64,000 bases of DNA. Origin: Misgurnus anguillicaudatus (taxonomy: Eukaryota; Chordata; Actinopteri; Cypriniformes; Cobitidae). This document shows positions 53,843 through 64,000 of the stretch, one piece after another. The stretch lies in contig NC_073353.2 of NCBI RefSeq assembly GCF_027580225.2, positions 40,168,001-40,232,000 on the forward strand, given 5' to 3'. The first letter of the stretch is position 1. Each line of letters starts with the position of its first letter. The position numbers were made by a program, and so were the translations under genes. The notes beneath the pieces are model-generated. The model made no database searches, was not told the origin of the DNA, and was given only the letters and a program-made list of their open reading frames with translations.

Positions 53843-54337
53843 CCCTGAAAAGTGAAGCCAAAATGTCTCGATCGCCCCCCAGTGACCGGTCCCAGTATAG
53901 GTCATAAAGCCCGCCTCCCCATGTTATTCAATGGGACTTGAGACCAACTAAAAAAATTAATTACACTTCAATTATCTTTTTTCCGAAGCTGGTTTCTGTC
54001 ATTTACTGTAGCTTTTATCACGCTGATGTAAATTCACATGTTTGTTTTTAAAATAGGTTTGTGTTTAGTTAGTTATTTAATGATATAAAAACGGTGGTGT
54101 CACGTCATGATTGACAGCTGTGGTATCGTGTGATATGCGCATTCTACGAGAGCGAGGGCGGGGTTTTGACTTCGCGCCTTCCCTTCCTGCTCACTACTGC
54201 GCATGACTGGTCCCGAAATCGCTATTGCGCAGACTCAAGACCCAAGATGTCAGCGCCATATCGGGCAACTGGCGGCTTCACTTTTCACCAATTGGAGAGA
54301 GCGAACAGGCGTCGTCCATCTTTTTTACAGTCTATGG
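53843..54337. repeat. dispersed repeat, longer reverse copy of 12753
   Basis: Ends CATCTTTTTTACAGTCTATG. Interior CCCCATGTTATTCAATGGG and CACCAATTGGAGAGAGCGAA. The left start AAAGTGAAGCCAAAATG is approximate. Confidence 0.65.
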
Positions 54338-54724
54338 TTTGTATATGCACTGAGTTGTACATTAGCGACTGCTGTGTTTGATTTGCAGCAGATCCTCTGT
54401 GATTCACACTGAAGCACGAATCATTACAAATTCAGTGTGGTTGGTTGGATTACAGTAGTTAACCTGTGACACTCACATGTAGGCTACTGGTTGAATCACC
54501 TATAGTGTCATTGTATCAAGTAACCCTTCTTCAAATTACAAAAGCTTTTACGTGACCTCATCATGAAGGTGTAGTTATGGCTGAGGCTCTATACCGTACC
54601 GCACAGCAGACGTCTCTCACTTCATCTCTGTTTTTCCAGCCCACTACACACTTGTTGTTCCCTCAGGACTTTTAGCATCAAACACAACCGTCAGTCAGCG
54701 TGAGCTCACCTTTCATTCACAAAC

Positions 54725-54850
54725 GAATAGTTACTGCCTGATCTCAGACCTGTACAGTATAGTGGTGCTTGCCATTGCTTAGCTTTAGGTTTTAAGCATG
54801 TGCTACTGGTTTGGGAAATTAACTTTTACTTTCCAAGTGAACGGATTTTT
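54725..54850 (+). repeat. dispersed repeat, partner of 47935
   Basis: Same words in the same order as 47935-48065, with a deletion of about 20 bp after GTGCTTGCCA. Confidence 0.75.
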
Positions 54851-55415
54851 AAATGAAATCTTAATATTTATTAAAACACTAAAATTAGAAAAAAAAATTG
54901 TCTATAGATTTGGAATTAAAACGGGGAAATGTACACTACTGTTAATCGTCCGAGCCGGTTGGGATAAACTCAAATTGGCATATATCGCTGTTCTGGGACC
55001 TGTATGTTTCATTCATTTAAAAAATTCGCTGCTCTGAGACCTGTGTGTTACTGAGAAATGGAGCTGTGAAACTGAGATCTGAGTGGAGAACAGTATATTT
55101 TTGACTTTGCATCTGCTACTGTCATGACTCGTGATATGAACATACTGTACAGTATAGTTCCCCATTCAAGATGATGGAAATTTCATTAGATTCTTATTTC
55201 CATCATCAATAATTAAAACATTGTGGCACATTGAGACATCAATACACAAGTATGCATTTCACTAAGACCATCTAAATGACGACTTCTTGTCCTACACCCC
55301 TAATGTTCAAACTGAACTTTTGTCACACCTGCTCCATCTATGACAGGCGAATCAAAAATTATAAAAATCATAAATATTTCATGTGACTGTATATTGCATT
55401 ATTTATGTATGCACA
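54851..55415. other. intron, nothing firmly recognised
   Basis: Two GACCTGT(A/G)TGTT words near 55000 and 55035 hint at a worn duplication. No exon. Confidence 0.4.

Positions 55416-55417
<2 letters not shown>

Positions 55418-55450
<33 letters not shown>
55418..55450. repeat. (TA)n microsatellite
   Basis: About 15 TA units. Confidence 0.93.
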
Positions 55451-55452
<2 letters not shown>

Positions 55453-55459
55453 CATATTT

Positions 55460-56500
55460 GTGACAAACAGCACTGGTCAATGAGTCTCATTTCTGTCACG
55501 TCACAAAAATATTAAGACACCTTTTGGTTTGGTTTCTTTCTGGCTTGTATGATTTATAATGGCAAATAATGGCACAGCGCTGATGTAAAATCATCTTTCA
55601 GACTTTATTCAGTGGTGCATGTGACAGGCAAGTTTAAACATGATGATCTTTAATAGAAACCTACACTTCATTATCAGTCTGAGTGTCATAACAGGAGCGT
55701 GCATTGCTTTAAAACTTCCCATCGTTTCCATTACGTTAAGCACTACTTTATTGGTCTGTTTAATGAATGCATTACAAGGTGACAAAGCAATTTCCTAGAA
55801 GTGCAACATAATCTTTATTCCTCAAAGGAAAAACTCAGAAGATGCTAAATAAACATTTTTCCATGCGGGCACCCTATAATTTCTTAAAAAAGCCACTTTA
55901 TTCTCCTCAAGACACGGGCGATTGAAGCGCCGCATCCCCGGGGAGAGATTTCGTTTTATTCACCGGGTGAGTTTAGGCTTTTGAAGGCATTAGGCTAAAA
56001 ATAGATCCATAATGGTCATACCTTCAGGAAAGACTGTGTTAAGTCATTAGCGAGCGGAGGGATAGATTTCACTCTGAAACTCCCTCCGCTGAGAGGCTTT
56101 TTATTCGCTAGACAACCCATCAGAGTCTAATGACCGCAGGTGAAGGGTTGCAGCTTTCACATTCACTGCATTCAGTGTTTTAGGAGTAATGCAATTTAAA
56201 GGTGACGGCTCAATACAGCAGCTGAGATCCATTATGGTGGAGAAAGTGAACGAGAGTCTGAGCAATCAAATTCTGAATGAACACACGAGCGAATCTGATT
56301 ACAACATGCGCTTGGGTAATCTCCAGCAGATAACTACTTTAACCCAGTTATGTTGAACATTACTCAGGAGAAAATGCTTTGTTTCTTAAACTTCTTATAG
56401 TAACTTAACCCTCCAAACAGAAAACTCTAACCTATCTCTGGACTCGCATACATAAACTACAGTCCCACAAAGTATATACTGTGTTAAAGAAATCTGACTT
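55460..56500. other. unique-looking intron, possible conserved non-coding DNA
   Basis: Balanced composition, no inverted ends, and at 55890-56200 several GC-richer words without coding potential (GAAGCGCCGCATCCCCGGGG, GCGAGCGGAGGGATAGATTT). It stands out from the AT-rich, repeat-filled surroundings. Function inferred only from appearance. Confidence 0.3.
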
Positions 56501-56745
56501 TATCCATGTTTAAATGCTATAATTGGTTCCCCAGTGCTTCTATCAACCTAGAAAATGTGAAAAAGATCAACCCAGGTACTTAGTTTTAAACCATTTTCTG
56601 CAAGCATGTGAAAAAATAGCTCATTGCAATTTGGTTCCCCTTGTGATATCAGAAGGGGATAATACCACCCCTTAATCTGCACTATCCAACCACGGCGCTG
56701 GCATTTAGTTCAGAGATCAACTCATTTGCATTTTAAAGGACACAA
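56500..56745. repeat. dispersed repeat, reverse copy of 25725
   Basis: AATTGGTTCCCCAGTGCTTC, CTTGTGATATCAGAAGGGG and ATCTGCACTATCCAACCAC match the 25725 copy in inverse order and orientation. Confidence 0.8.
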
Positions 56746-56947
56746 CCAAAAACTGCACATTTTTGCTCACACCTACAAAGTGTCAATTTTAAAAAGTTAT
56801 AATAAATGATCTATATGATATTTTGAGCTAAAACTTCACATATGTACTGTGGGGACACCAAAGATTTGTTTGACATTTTAAAAAGTCTTGTGAAATATCC
56901 CCTTTAATATATTAAAACATGCATACTTTTCAACAAATAACCATGCT

Positions 56948-57285
56948 TTCCCAAACTGGGGTTCGCTAGGGAATTTCTTGGGGTTCGTGAGTTGATGAAA
57001 AAAATATTACAATTATAATCACTTATAATCAAAAAACACTTACTAACAAAAGTATATATTTTCTTTGTTTAATCTGCATGTCATGTCACCATTACCCAAC
57101 ACTGCAAATATATCAGAAAAACACATGCAAAATATACAGATATGTTTTATGTAGAAGATAATTGATGAAGGTCCAATAATGAGGTTTTGATGTTAAACAT
57201 GCAAATGTGCTCTTAAATTATTGAAACATTTACTTCAAATCTATGGGGGTACTTGGGTCAAGGGGGTTCGGCAAACTAAAAAGTT
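56948..57285. mobile_element. CCCAAACTGGGGTTCG-type foldback
   Basis: CCCAAACTGGGGTTCGCTAG on the left and GGGGGTTCGGCAAACT on the right; pairing is partial. Interior AT-rich. Confidence 0.4.
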
Positions 57286-57398
57286 GAAAGCTTCTGCTGC
57301 AACCGATTTCAGATGGTAAAATAATTTTAAATAACTTGCTTTTGATTATTTTTTGTCATTGGCTTTGGAGACAGATTGAGTCTATAGTTCTACACAAA

Positions 57399-57553
57399 GC
57401 CTGCATCCTTATTTGCATACTATCAGTTCTAAATAGTAGTCGAAATTAGTTTCAGTATGTCCCATTTCAATACGCTTAAATGTCTATGCTTTTCCATAAC
57501 AAAAACAGTACATACTTTTAGGGCATAGTATAAGGCGACTTGGGATGCAGGCT
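57399..57553. mobile_element. MITE, AGCCTGCATCC / GGATGCAGGCT ends
   Basis: Perfect 11-bp inverted ends (AGCCTGCATCC and GGATGCAGGCT), with GCATACTATC and GGCATAGTATAAG inside. Confidence 0.8.
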
Positions 57554-57559
57554 GTTTTG

Positions 57560-58335
57560 ATTTTTCATGCTAAGCACCGAGAATCTGCTTTTGGAACGGG
57601 ACAGTATGTGGTCGTGATACTCTGCATGCAAGCCAATTTTAAAGAGCATTTTGCATTTCATTTTTTAAAGAGGTCAATCATCATGCTTTGGAGGTGAATT
57701 GTGGGTGCCGAGATAGCATGGACTTGACTGAGGGCTTTAATAAAGTTAAAATTCCTAATATGAACTAATACATCTACTGCAATTATTCATCTTAGTTAAT
57801 GTGAATTTCCACACTTATCAATGCATTCTTAATTCTTAATCTTATCTATAAAAAGTCATTTGAGTTTTACACGATCATATAGTAGAATCAATGCTTGAAT
57901 GATTCTTCACTTATGTATGGTTGTAAAAGATATAAATAAAACTCAATGGCCAAGAAGACTGTAGCAATTTCTTTTTGCTCAGCGTATCTCTCTAATACAT
58001 TGTGACAGTGTTGGGGTTGTTAAGTTAATGGTGGATGGGACAGAGAGGCAGTAACCCTTTGTTTGCCGTCTGGTGGCCATTTGGTTTGTTCTGGTCTTAC
58101 TGGGGCTGCTGTGATCCCAAAACCATTGGCCTATTTTCATTTCTAATCAGCATTGCATCAAGTTGCCATACAGACTGATCTCCATCTCATGCCCACTATA
58201 TGAGTAAACTGATTGGCTGTTAAATTCATACCACTAGTGATGATTTCCCCGCTGGGATCTTTGATTTGTCACGTTCTGAAATGGTTGAAAGGCGTTTGTC
58301 ATATTCTAATATTCGGCTTCTCATCTGTGTGTTAG
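57560..58335. other. intron, nothing recognised
   Basis: Ordinary AT-rich sequence. Confidence 0.45.
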
Positions 58336-58337
58336 GG

Positions 58338-58373
58338 CATTTGACATAAAGTGAGCTCACTTTATGTCAAATG
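58338..58373. repeat. perfect 36-bp palindrome
   Basis: CATTTGACATAAAGTGAG is followed without spacer by its exact reverse complement, CTCACTTTATGTCAAATG. The centre is GAGCTC. It lies 30 bp left of the MITE at 58403. Confidence 0.97.
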
Positions 58374-58402
58374 TTTAACATTTTTTAATTTATGTATATA
58401 TT

Positions 58403-58656
58403 TGAAGAGTTTCATTGCAAAACGAGATAACCACCGTTTTTTTAATTGTTCAGAAATCACGTTTTTTGGTTGTGCATTCCAATTAACTTCAATGCAACTG
58501 CAGTTGGTTTGTTTTGATTTAAAATCTTCCTAACTTAAAAAATACAACTAAGTAGCACCATAAAACAAAATAATAACATGATAACATAATAATAAACATG
58601 TTTTGACAAAAATGTTAAAAAAATGGATTTATCTCGTTTTGCAACGAAACTCTTCA
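58403..58656. mobile_element. MITE, TGAAGAGTTTC-TTGCAAAACGAGATAA ends
   Basis: TGAAGAGTTTCATTGCAAAA and TTTTGCAACGAAACTCTTCA are inverted with one mismatch, extended by CGAGATAA/TTATCTCG. 254 bp, non-coding. Confidence 0.9.
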
Positions 58657-58738
58657 TTTATGTCCTACGGTATAACCTCAACCAAAAGAGCCAGAACAAT
58701 TGAATTTGTGTATTATTTTAAATTTTTATAACTCCAAC

Positions 58739-59362
58739 GCTGCAAAAATGACTTTCTTCCCTAGTATTTTTGTCTTGGTTTTAGTACAAATATAAAAAAT
58801 TCCTAAATCAAGATACATTTTCTTTGGTGGTCACTGGTGTCTTCTTTTTCAACACTGTAGGCCCAAATAAGTTGAGTTTACTTAAAAAAAAACGAAGCAA
58901 ACTTGTTGCCCTAAAAAATGTAAGTAATGATTACTTAACAACTTTAAGTGAAGTTTACTTAAACACACACTGCAAAAAATGACTATCTTAGTATTTTTGT
59001 CTTGCTTTCGGTAGAAATATATAAAAAAATTTAAATTAAGATGTAAATTCCTGATGAGCAAATGACCTAAGAAAAATCTGCCAATGGAATAAGACATTTT
59101 TTTCTTGAATTTACTTAATACAAGAAAAATTTTGCAAAAGATGTCTTATTCCATTGGCAGATTTTTTTTTTTTTTTTTGCTTGTTTTAAGCACAAATTCA
59201 CTTAAATTTAATGTTTTTTTGTCTAACAACTACATTTATTTTCTTAGGTGATTTCGCTCTTTTAAAAATGGATTTTGATTTAGAAATGTTTGGATATTTG
59301 TACTGAAAACAAGACAAAAGTACTAGCTACAAAATTATTATTTTTTTTTTTTTTTGCAGTGA
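58739..59362. mobile_element. array of TGCAAAAATGAC MITE copies (one partial, one near full)
   Basis: A left end at 58739 (CTGCAAAAATGACTTTCTTC) fades at about 58812. A second, better copy runs 58976-59362 with inner inverted TCTGCCAATGGAATAAGA / TCTTATTCCATTGGCAGA. Between them is a GTTGAGTTTACTT repeat (58853-58966). Confidence 0.75.
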
Positions 59363-59369
59363 AATAGAT

Positions 59370-60255
59370 TAATAATTTACTTATGTACTTTTGGCAGCAT
59401 AAAGAGCATTTATTTGATAATTATATCTCCATGTCACCCAAACTTTAACATTTTGTTGAGTTGTTTACATGTGCAAAGATAATAAAGTTAAATCTAAAAA
59501 TCGAATCTAAAAAAATGTCACTTATGCACTTCTGGTTCTCACCCCTTGAAATGCATAAATGTAATTGAATGGAAAAGCTGCTGAATTGACGAAATTGAAT
59601 GAAGTATCCAAATACAAAACAGACCCTTTTCAATTCTCCTGGTAAGTAATTCATAAATGTTTATTACAATTTTTTAGAGAAATAACCAATATAGTTGATA
59701 AATCCAGTATTTGTTTGTTTATCATTTCGGCCGATTCGAGTGGTGCCTTTAAAACAAAGATTTGTCATCTGTTAAATCATTGACCAGCTGGTCAGCAAGG
59801 GAGCTTGTTCACTATTGACCTAGCTCATGTTCTGTGAACTTCAGTGAAAGTACAATCTAGCTAGAGCAATGATCGAAAATTCCCAAGAAACATTTTCTGC
59901 TCTAAAAGCTTTTGTTTCTAAAAAAGGATTTTTCTAATCGAATCACTCTGCTCTCTGTTTCACCCTTCACTTCATGTGTGAGTCAGATTAGATCTCAATG
60001 CTGAAAGCTCGAGTGGAGGAGTGGTAGACGATGCTGGCAGGAGGAGAGGAACAGATGGTTTAGGTTGCCTCTGGATGGCTTTCAAAAAGGGTTCCCTTAG
60101 TTGAGCAGATCTGTTTCATTAGCAGTTCTATCCTGATGTACTGGACAGACATATGCCCGAATTCATCTGCTCTTCTTCAAGTGTCGCTCTGGGTTCTTTT
60201 CAGATGTGCCAAAAAACACTAAATTGAATGTGTTTGATGAACCCTAAACCACTTT
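59370..60255. other. intron, nothing recognised
   Basis: Ordinary composition with no inverted ends seen. Confidence 0.45.
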
Positions 60256-60259
60256 CACT

Positions 60260-60420
60260 GAAAAGTAAACCTTAGCACTCATAGAGTTTGTAATAGGACC
60301 TCAGAGATAACATTGGTACTGAAGAGTATTTTAGTACCACAATACAGTATGAATTGTACATATTAGGACCTTTTTTAAGTTTACTGCCCCAGTGACAGCA
60401 AGGGACCATTTTTTATGACA
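60260..60420. repeat. GGTAC-type repeat, partner of the 39780 host
   Basis: TTGGTACTGAAGAGTATTTT, AGTACCACAATAC and ACTGCCCCAGTGACAGC echo 39780-39890 and 40500-40520. Confidence 0.6.
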
Positions 60421-60641
60421 GTGCACAGAAAGATATTTTTAGAAACATCTTTACCCATACGGCAAAAAATATATATTTTTAAATTATTTTTATTTTTTAT
60501 ATTTATATTTTGGAATATGTTTACAAAAATATATTTTTTGGCTCTTTTATGTATATTTTGAAATGTATTTTAAAATATATATATTTTTTTTAAAGCTTTA
60601 AAAAATACATGGTAACACTTTACTTGAAGGGGTGTTCAAAT

Positions 60642-60785
60642 ACTGCAAAAAATGATTTTTAAGAAAAAAAATCTTAATATTTTTGTCTTGTTTTCAGTAA
60701 AAAATTAAGAATTTTTAGATATTTTTACTGAAAACAAGACAAAAATACTAAGATTTTTTTTCTTGAAAATACATTTTTGCAGTGT
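60642..60785. mobile_element. 144-bp near-perfect foldback MITE (CTGCAAAAAATG)
   Basis: CTGCAAAAAATGATTTTTAA and the right AATACATTTTTGCAGTG pair. AATATTTTTGTCTTGTTTTC and its complement come next inward, with a very short loop. Inserted in the left arm of 60611. Confidence 0.9.
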
Positions 60786-61115
60786 AAGACTGACATGACA
60801 CCTTCATGACATAACACGTGTTATAAACATGAAAAGAATTTATGCACATTTATGACAACTGTCATTAAGTGTCATTTATTCAATAATTTTTAATGCAAAG
60901 ATGGCATTGTTTGAATTGTCTTTGTTATGACAACTTGACATAAGCCAATACATCATAACTTGTCATAAATCTGTCATAAACATGACATAGCAGAATAATG
61001 ATCAAACTTAAGAAACTACTTAGCTTTATGGGTTAACATTACATTAAACTGTCATTAAGTGTTAATACTATGTCAAATAATTTTAAATACCTAAAAAAAA
61101 TGCAACAGGCTATAT

Positions 61116-61200
61116 AAAATTAAATTAAATTAAATTAAATTAAATTAAATTAAATTAAATTAAATTAAATTAAATTAAATTAAATTAAATTAAATTAAAT
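61116..61200. repeat. (AAATT)n microsatellite
   Basis: About 17 uninterrupted five-base units. Confidence 0.97.
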
Positions 61201-61302
61201 TATTTAATGTAATTAACAGTTTTTCCAGCGATATTGGCCCTACAACGCTGCATGACTTAACCCATTATTGTCCAAATTCTCCAAATGCAATAAAATCTCA
61301 TT

Positions 61303-61306
61303 TATA

Positions 61307-61339
<33 letters not shown>
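61303..61339. repeat. (ATT)n microsatellite
   Basis: About 12 units. Confidence 0.95.
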
Positions 61340-62059
61340 GGATAATTCTTTTTTTTAGCTGAAGAATATTCATGACACTGTTATAAAACTATTTGACAGA
61401 GTATTAACACTTATTGACATTTAATGACAAATTCAGTTTGTATCACTGTTAAAAAGTGGTCAGTTATGTTGTCTTTGTAATGTCGATTTGTAATGACAAG
61501 TTATGATGTATTTGGTTATTTTCAAGGTCCTAACAAAGACATCTCAAGCAATGTCATCTTTGCATTAAAACTGACATAATTGAATGAAAAATGTCATAAA
61601 TGTGCATGAAAGCTCCTTCATGTTCATAACACATGTCATGTCAGTCATATGAACACCCCTTCAAGTAAAGTATTACCAAATATATTTAGCCCTCCATATA
61701 TTTCAATCCAAGGAAATATATTCACGTTGCACTGGAAGAAAAAATTTATTTATGTTACGAACATGTTAACAATTTTAAAAAGGTTCAAATTTAATATATT
61801 TTTAACTTAAAAAACAAACATTATAAAATTTACTTATTTAGCATATATTTTAAATATATTTTGGCAAACAATACATATTGGATGTAAAATAAGAAATGTA
61901 TTTGCTTGCCCTTGAAATGCATTTTGAAATATATGTTAATATATGAAGGTTAAAACTAAGAAAAATATTCAATTGAGTATTACTTTCTACAAAATGTATT
62001 TAGCATATATTTAAAATATGTTTTTGTCCAGAGAAATGTATTTTTTGCCGTATGGGTAG

Positions 62060-62815
62060 TGTTTCACAGAGGAATGCCCAGTTGAGTACTAAGTAATTTC
62101 CTTTTGGGTACTCATTTAGATTTTTGTAACAACATAAATATATTCAGACACTTCTGTGTTGTATTTATCATAACATAACAAGAACACAAATGAATCCAGC
62201 GACAGCTCGTCACGACACCTGATCTCAAATTAAACTTGATATGTTTTGAATTATAACATCATTAGCTGTATTCTGATTGGCCGCCGGCTCTCACTCTCTC
62301 TGCCAGACGCTCTTGCCTCTGACCCAGCCAAACACACGCTACTATTTCATAACAGATGCAAGAGTAACCAAAGAGGTGATGGCCCTTTAATAATGCATGC
62401 TGCCCTTTTGAGAAGCAACCATCCTGCACCTGCTGTTACACTGTACCTGCAGAGCCCTTAACCATCTGCATTTAGCTCTGGTGGAGAGAAAGACGAGGTT
62501 AAAGCCTTCAGGCCCGGCCCGTCACCGCAAATAAAACCCGGCACTCTCGATCACCACATGCCTTAGATCTTTCAGCGTTTCTGTACGGTGACCACACTGT
62601 CTCATGTTTGATCGGTCTTAACTTCTGTCCCTTGAAGGTACAGATCTGACAAACAATCATACTCGAGCAAACCCATGATACCAAACCTATTTGACATACA
62701 GTGTGTTTGTTACCTGCAAAAGTTAGGGTTAGGGTTAGCGAGAAGATAAAAAGTGTATTGCATACAGTTGCTCAGATTATTTAGCAAGTCAAAGACATGG
62801 CAAGTGTGCATCCGG
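62060..62815. other. intron, mostly unique; short telomere-like word
   Basis: AGTTAGGGTTAGGGTTAGCG near 62720 has two to three TTAGGG-like units, too few to mean a telomeric insertion. No exon. Confidence 0.4.
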
Positions 62816-62817
62816 GT

Positions 62818-63200
62818 TAAAGGGCACCTATTATGCAAAATCCACTTTTACAAGGTGTTTGAACTCTCGGAAATGATGGGCTCTATCATACACCCGGCGC
62901 AATACAGCGCAACGCAAGTGTCTTTTGCTAGTTTCAACCCGGCGCAATTATCATTTTCACGTTTAGCTCCACGTTGTTTAAATAGCAAATGCATTTGCAC
63001 CCAATTTTGTGCCCATGGGCATTCGGGTCTAAAAACAAGGTGTGTTCAGGCGCATTGTTGGCGCGTTGCTATTTTGAGGCAACTAAAATAGACTACGCCA
63101 TTGACCAACTAAAACCTACTCCAAAGTCTAAAGTCTATGGCACAATATTGTTTTTGTTATTTAAAGAGCGCATTAGTAATATGCGCCTATAAACGGGACG
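62818..63200. mobile_element. TTAA-type left end (AGGGCACCTATTATG) followed by a CCCGGCGCAA repeat
   Basis: TTAA then AGGGCACCTATTATGCAAAA is the left end of the 32701 type. It gives way at about 62879 to ACACCCGGCGCAATACAGCG, the start of another repeat whose right end is not seen. Confidence 0.5.
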
Positions 63201-63204
63201 GCAA

Positions 63205-63695
63205 CGCAGGTTTGCTTATCACATACATGAATGCGCAGCAGCACAAAAAAGCTTTTAAATATGAATGATTAAAGGATTAAAATGTAAAAAATTATTATTG
63301 CTTCTCTTGGACATAATTGAGGACCATTTATGAGACGTTAGAAGGCATAAAGAGCTGCTTCACCTGCAGCCTAAATAAATAAATGCTTTGCTTTAATTAA
63401 GTGCATCTATTTTTAAATGTTTTTTAAATGCTACCCTACGGATTTATTGTATATGATGACTCTGTACCTGTGGATATGGTGAGATGAGAAACATTTTAAG
63501 TAATGCTTTTTAAAAATCCCCTGGCGCTGTCCGAGTGCTGAAACGCTTTGGCTTTCCGCACGTTTGTAAATTCTTTATCTCTTGTATTGTATTGTATTTT
63601 TAGAGTACAAACCTTTTCTTACATATTTGCTAATTATTTTATGAGATTACAATGATTATGCAGGATATCAATACATTTACAGCAATTAAAAGCCT
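63205..63695. other. intron, nothing recognised
   Basis: AT-rich without clear ends. Confidence 0.4.
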
Positions 63696-63704
63696 GCTAT
63701 TTCA

Positions 63705-64000
63705 ACACATTCTCACTCCCCAAGGCGTCAAAATCTGAAGCATGTTCAAACGCCTTCAGCGTCAGTATGAAGACGCGGAGGGTGCCCCTTTGCATCACTA
63801 TATCGACGAAATGGGAACTCCATTGCTTTCATGCTAATCCCTCAGCGTTGGATATAGATGAAAGGGAATCCCGGAAGGTGATGCCGTCACGTTATGCGAC
63901 GATCGGCAGGATCATGCTGCTTCTGGATGGTAACTACTAAATTTTATCCATTTTTTAAACCATTGTCGCTTGGGGTTGGGGTTAGACTTGGGGTTTGGAT
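63705..64000. mobile_element. foldback element F5, left arm, cut by window end
   Basis: ACACATTCTCACTCCCCAAG and GGCGTCAAAATC match the F3 arm (complement of GACGCCATGGGTGTGAGAC). The core TCGCTTGGGGTTGGGGTTAG is reached at 63965. The right arm would lie beyond 64000. Confidence 0.7.

Larger units (their letters stand above)
60611..61678. mobile_element. 1.07-kb foldback, GGTAACACTTTACTTGAAGG ends
   Basis: GGTAACACTTTACTTGAAGG and CCTTCAAGTAAAGTATTACC are inverted, with long complementary arms of TGACATGACACCTTCATGAC type. The centre holds (AAATT)n at 61116-61200 and (ATT)n at 61303-61339, and the left arm holds a third element. Confidence 0.9.
60452..62058. mobile_element. outer element, TACCCATACGGCAAAAAAT ends
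   Basis: TACCCATACGGCAAAAAATA on the left and ATTTTTTGCCGTATGGGTA on the right are inverted over about 20 bp; the arms are ATATTTT-rich. The next element (60611-61678) is wholly inside. Confidence 0.88.

Noticed and set aside
62718..62740. Telomeric (TTAGGG) insertion
   Set aside because: Only two or three imperfect units; similar G/T-rich words occur in the foldback cores.

Overview
The window is vertebrate nuclear DNA, most likely from a ray-finned fish of the carp/zebrafish order (Cypriniformes). The evidence is small GT-AG exons in a sea of AT-rich intron, Tc1-type transposons, many TTAA- and hAT-type foldback elements of kinds common in cyprinids, fish SINE/LINE tails, and long CT, GA, TG and AT microsatellites. 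There are no operons, rRNA genes or CRISPR arrays.

One host gene is supported: a kcnh7 (ERG3, Kv11.3) voltage-gated potassium channel, on the minus strand. Seven internal coding exons lie between 38395 and 4035 and join in one open frame of 2082 bp (694 codons, counting split codons). In transcript order they encode the end of the PAS domain, a variable cytoplasmic linker in two exons, S1 to the S4 approach, S4 through pore to early S6, the rest of S6 with the C-linker, and most of the cyclic-nucleotide-binding homology domain. All splice sites are GT-AG and all phases agree. The first exons (start codon and early PAS) were not found up to 64000, so the intron upstream of 38395 appears longer than 25.6 kb. 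The last exons (end of the CNBHD and the C-terminal tail) should lie left of position 1. The linker resembles KCNH7 rather than KCNH2 or KCNH6.

Nearly everything else is intron filled with mobile elements, often nested. Where insertion boundaries can be read, target-site duplications (TSDs) identify the class: hAT elements with 8-bp TSDs (16482, 18369, 21967, 23383, 29812, 33353, 41563), TTAA elements (14646, 29428, 37910, 42224), a 1.09-kb Tc1 element with TA TSD (26956) plus a truncated second copy (44540), a solo LTR with a 5-bp TSD (41331), and a SINE with a 14-bp TSD 14 bp from a kcnh7 splice donor (3863). A foldback family with a shared G/T-rich core but different arms occurs five times (11185, 39911, 40780, 48138, 63705).

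Nested stacks stand out at 17821-19336, 31950-33261, 40537-42092, 48705-50425 and 60452-62058. Long stretches such as 13080-14640, 20020-21950 and 55460-56500 show no repeat I recognise; the last may hold conserved regulatory DNA. I see no second host gene and no clear new molecular system. The most unusual content is the nested foldback architecture and repeats abutting kcnh7 splice sites.
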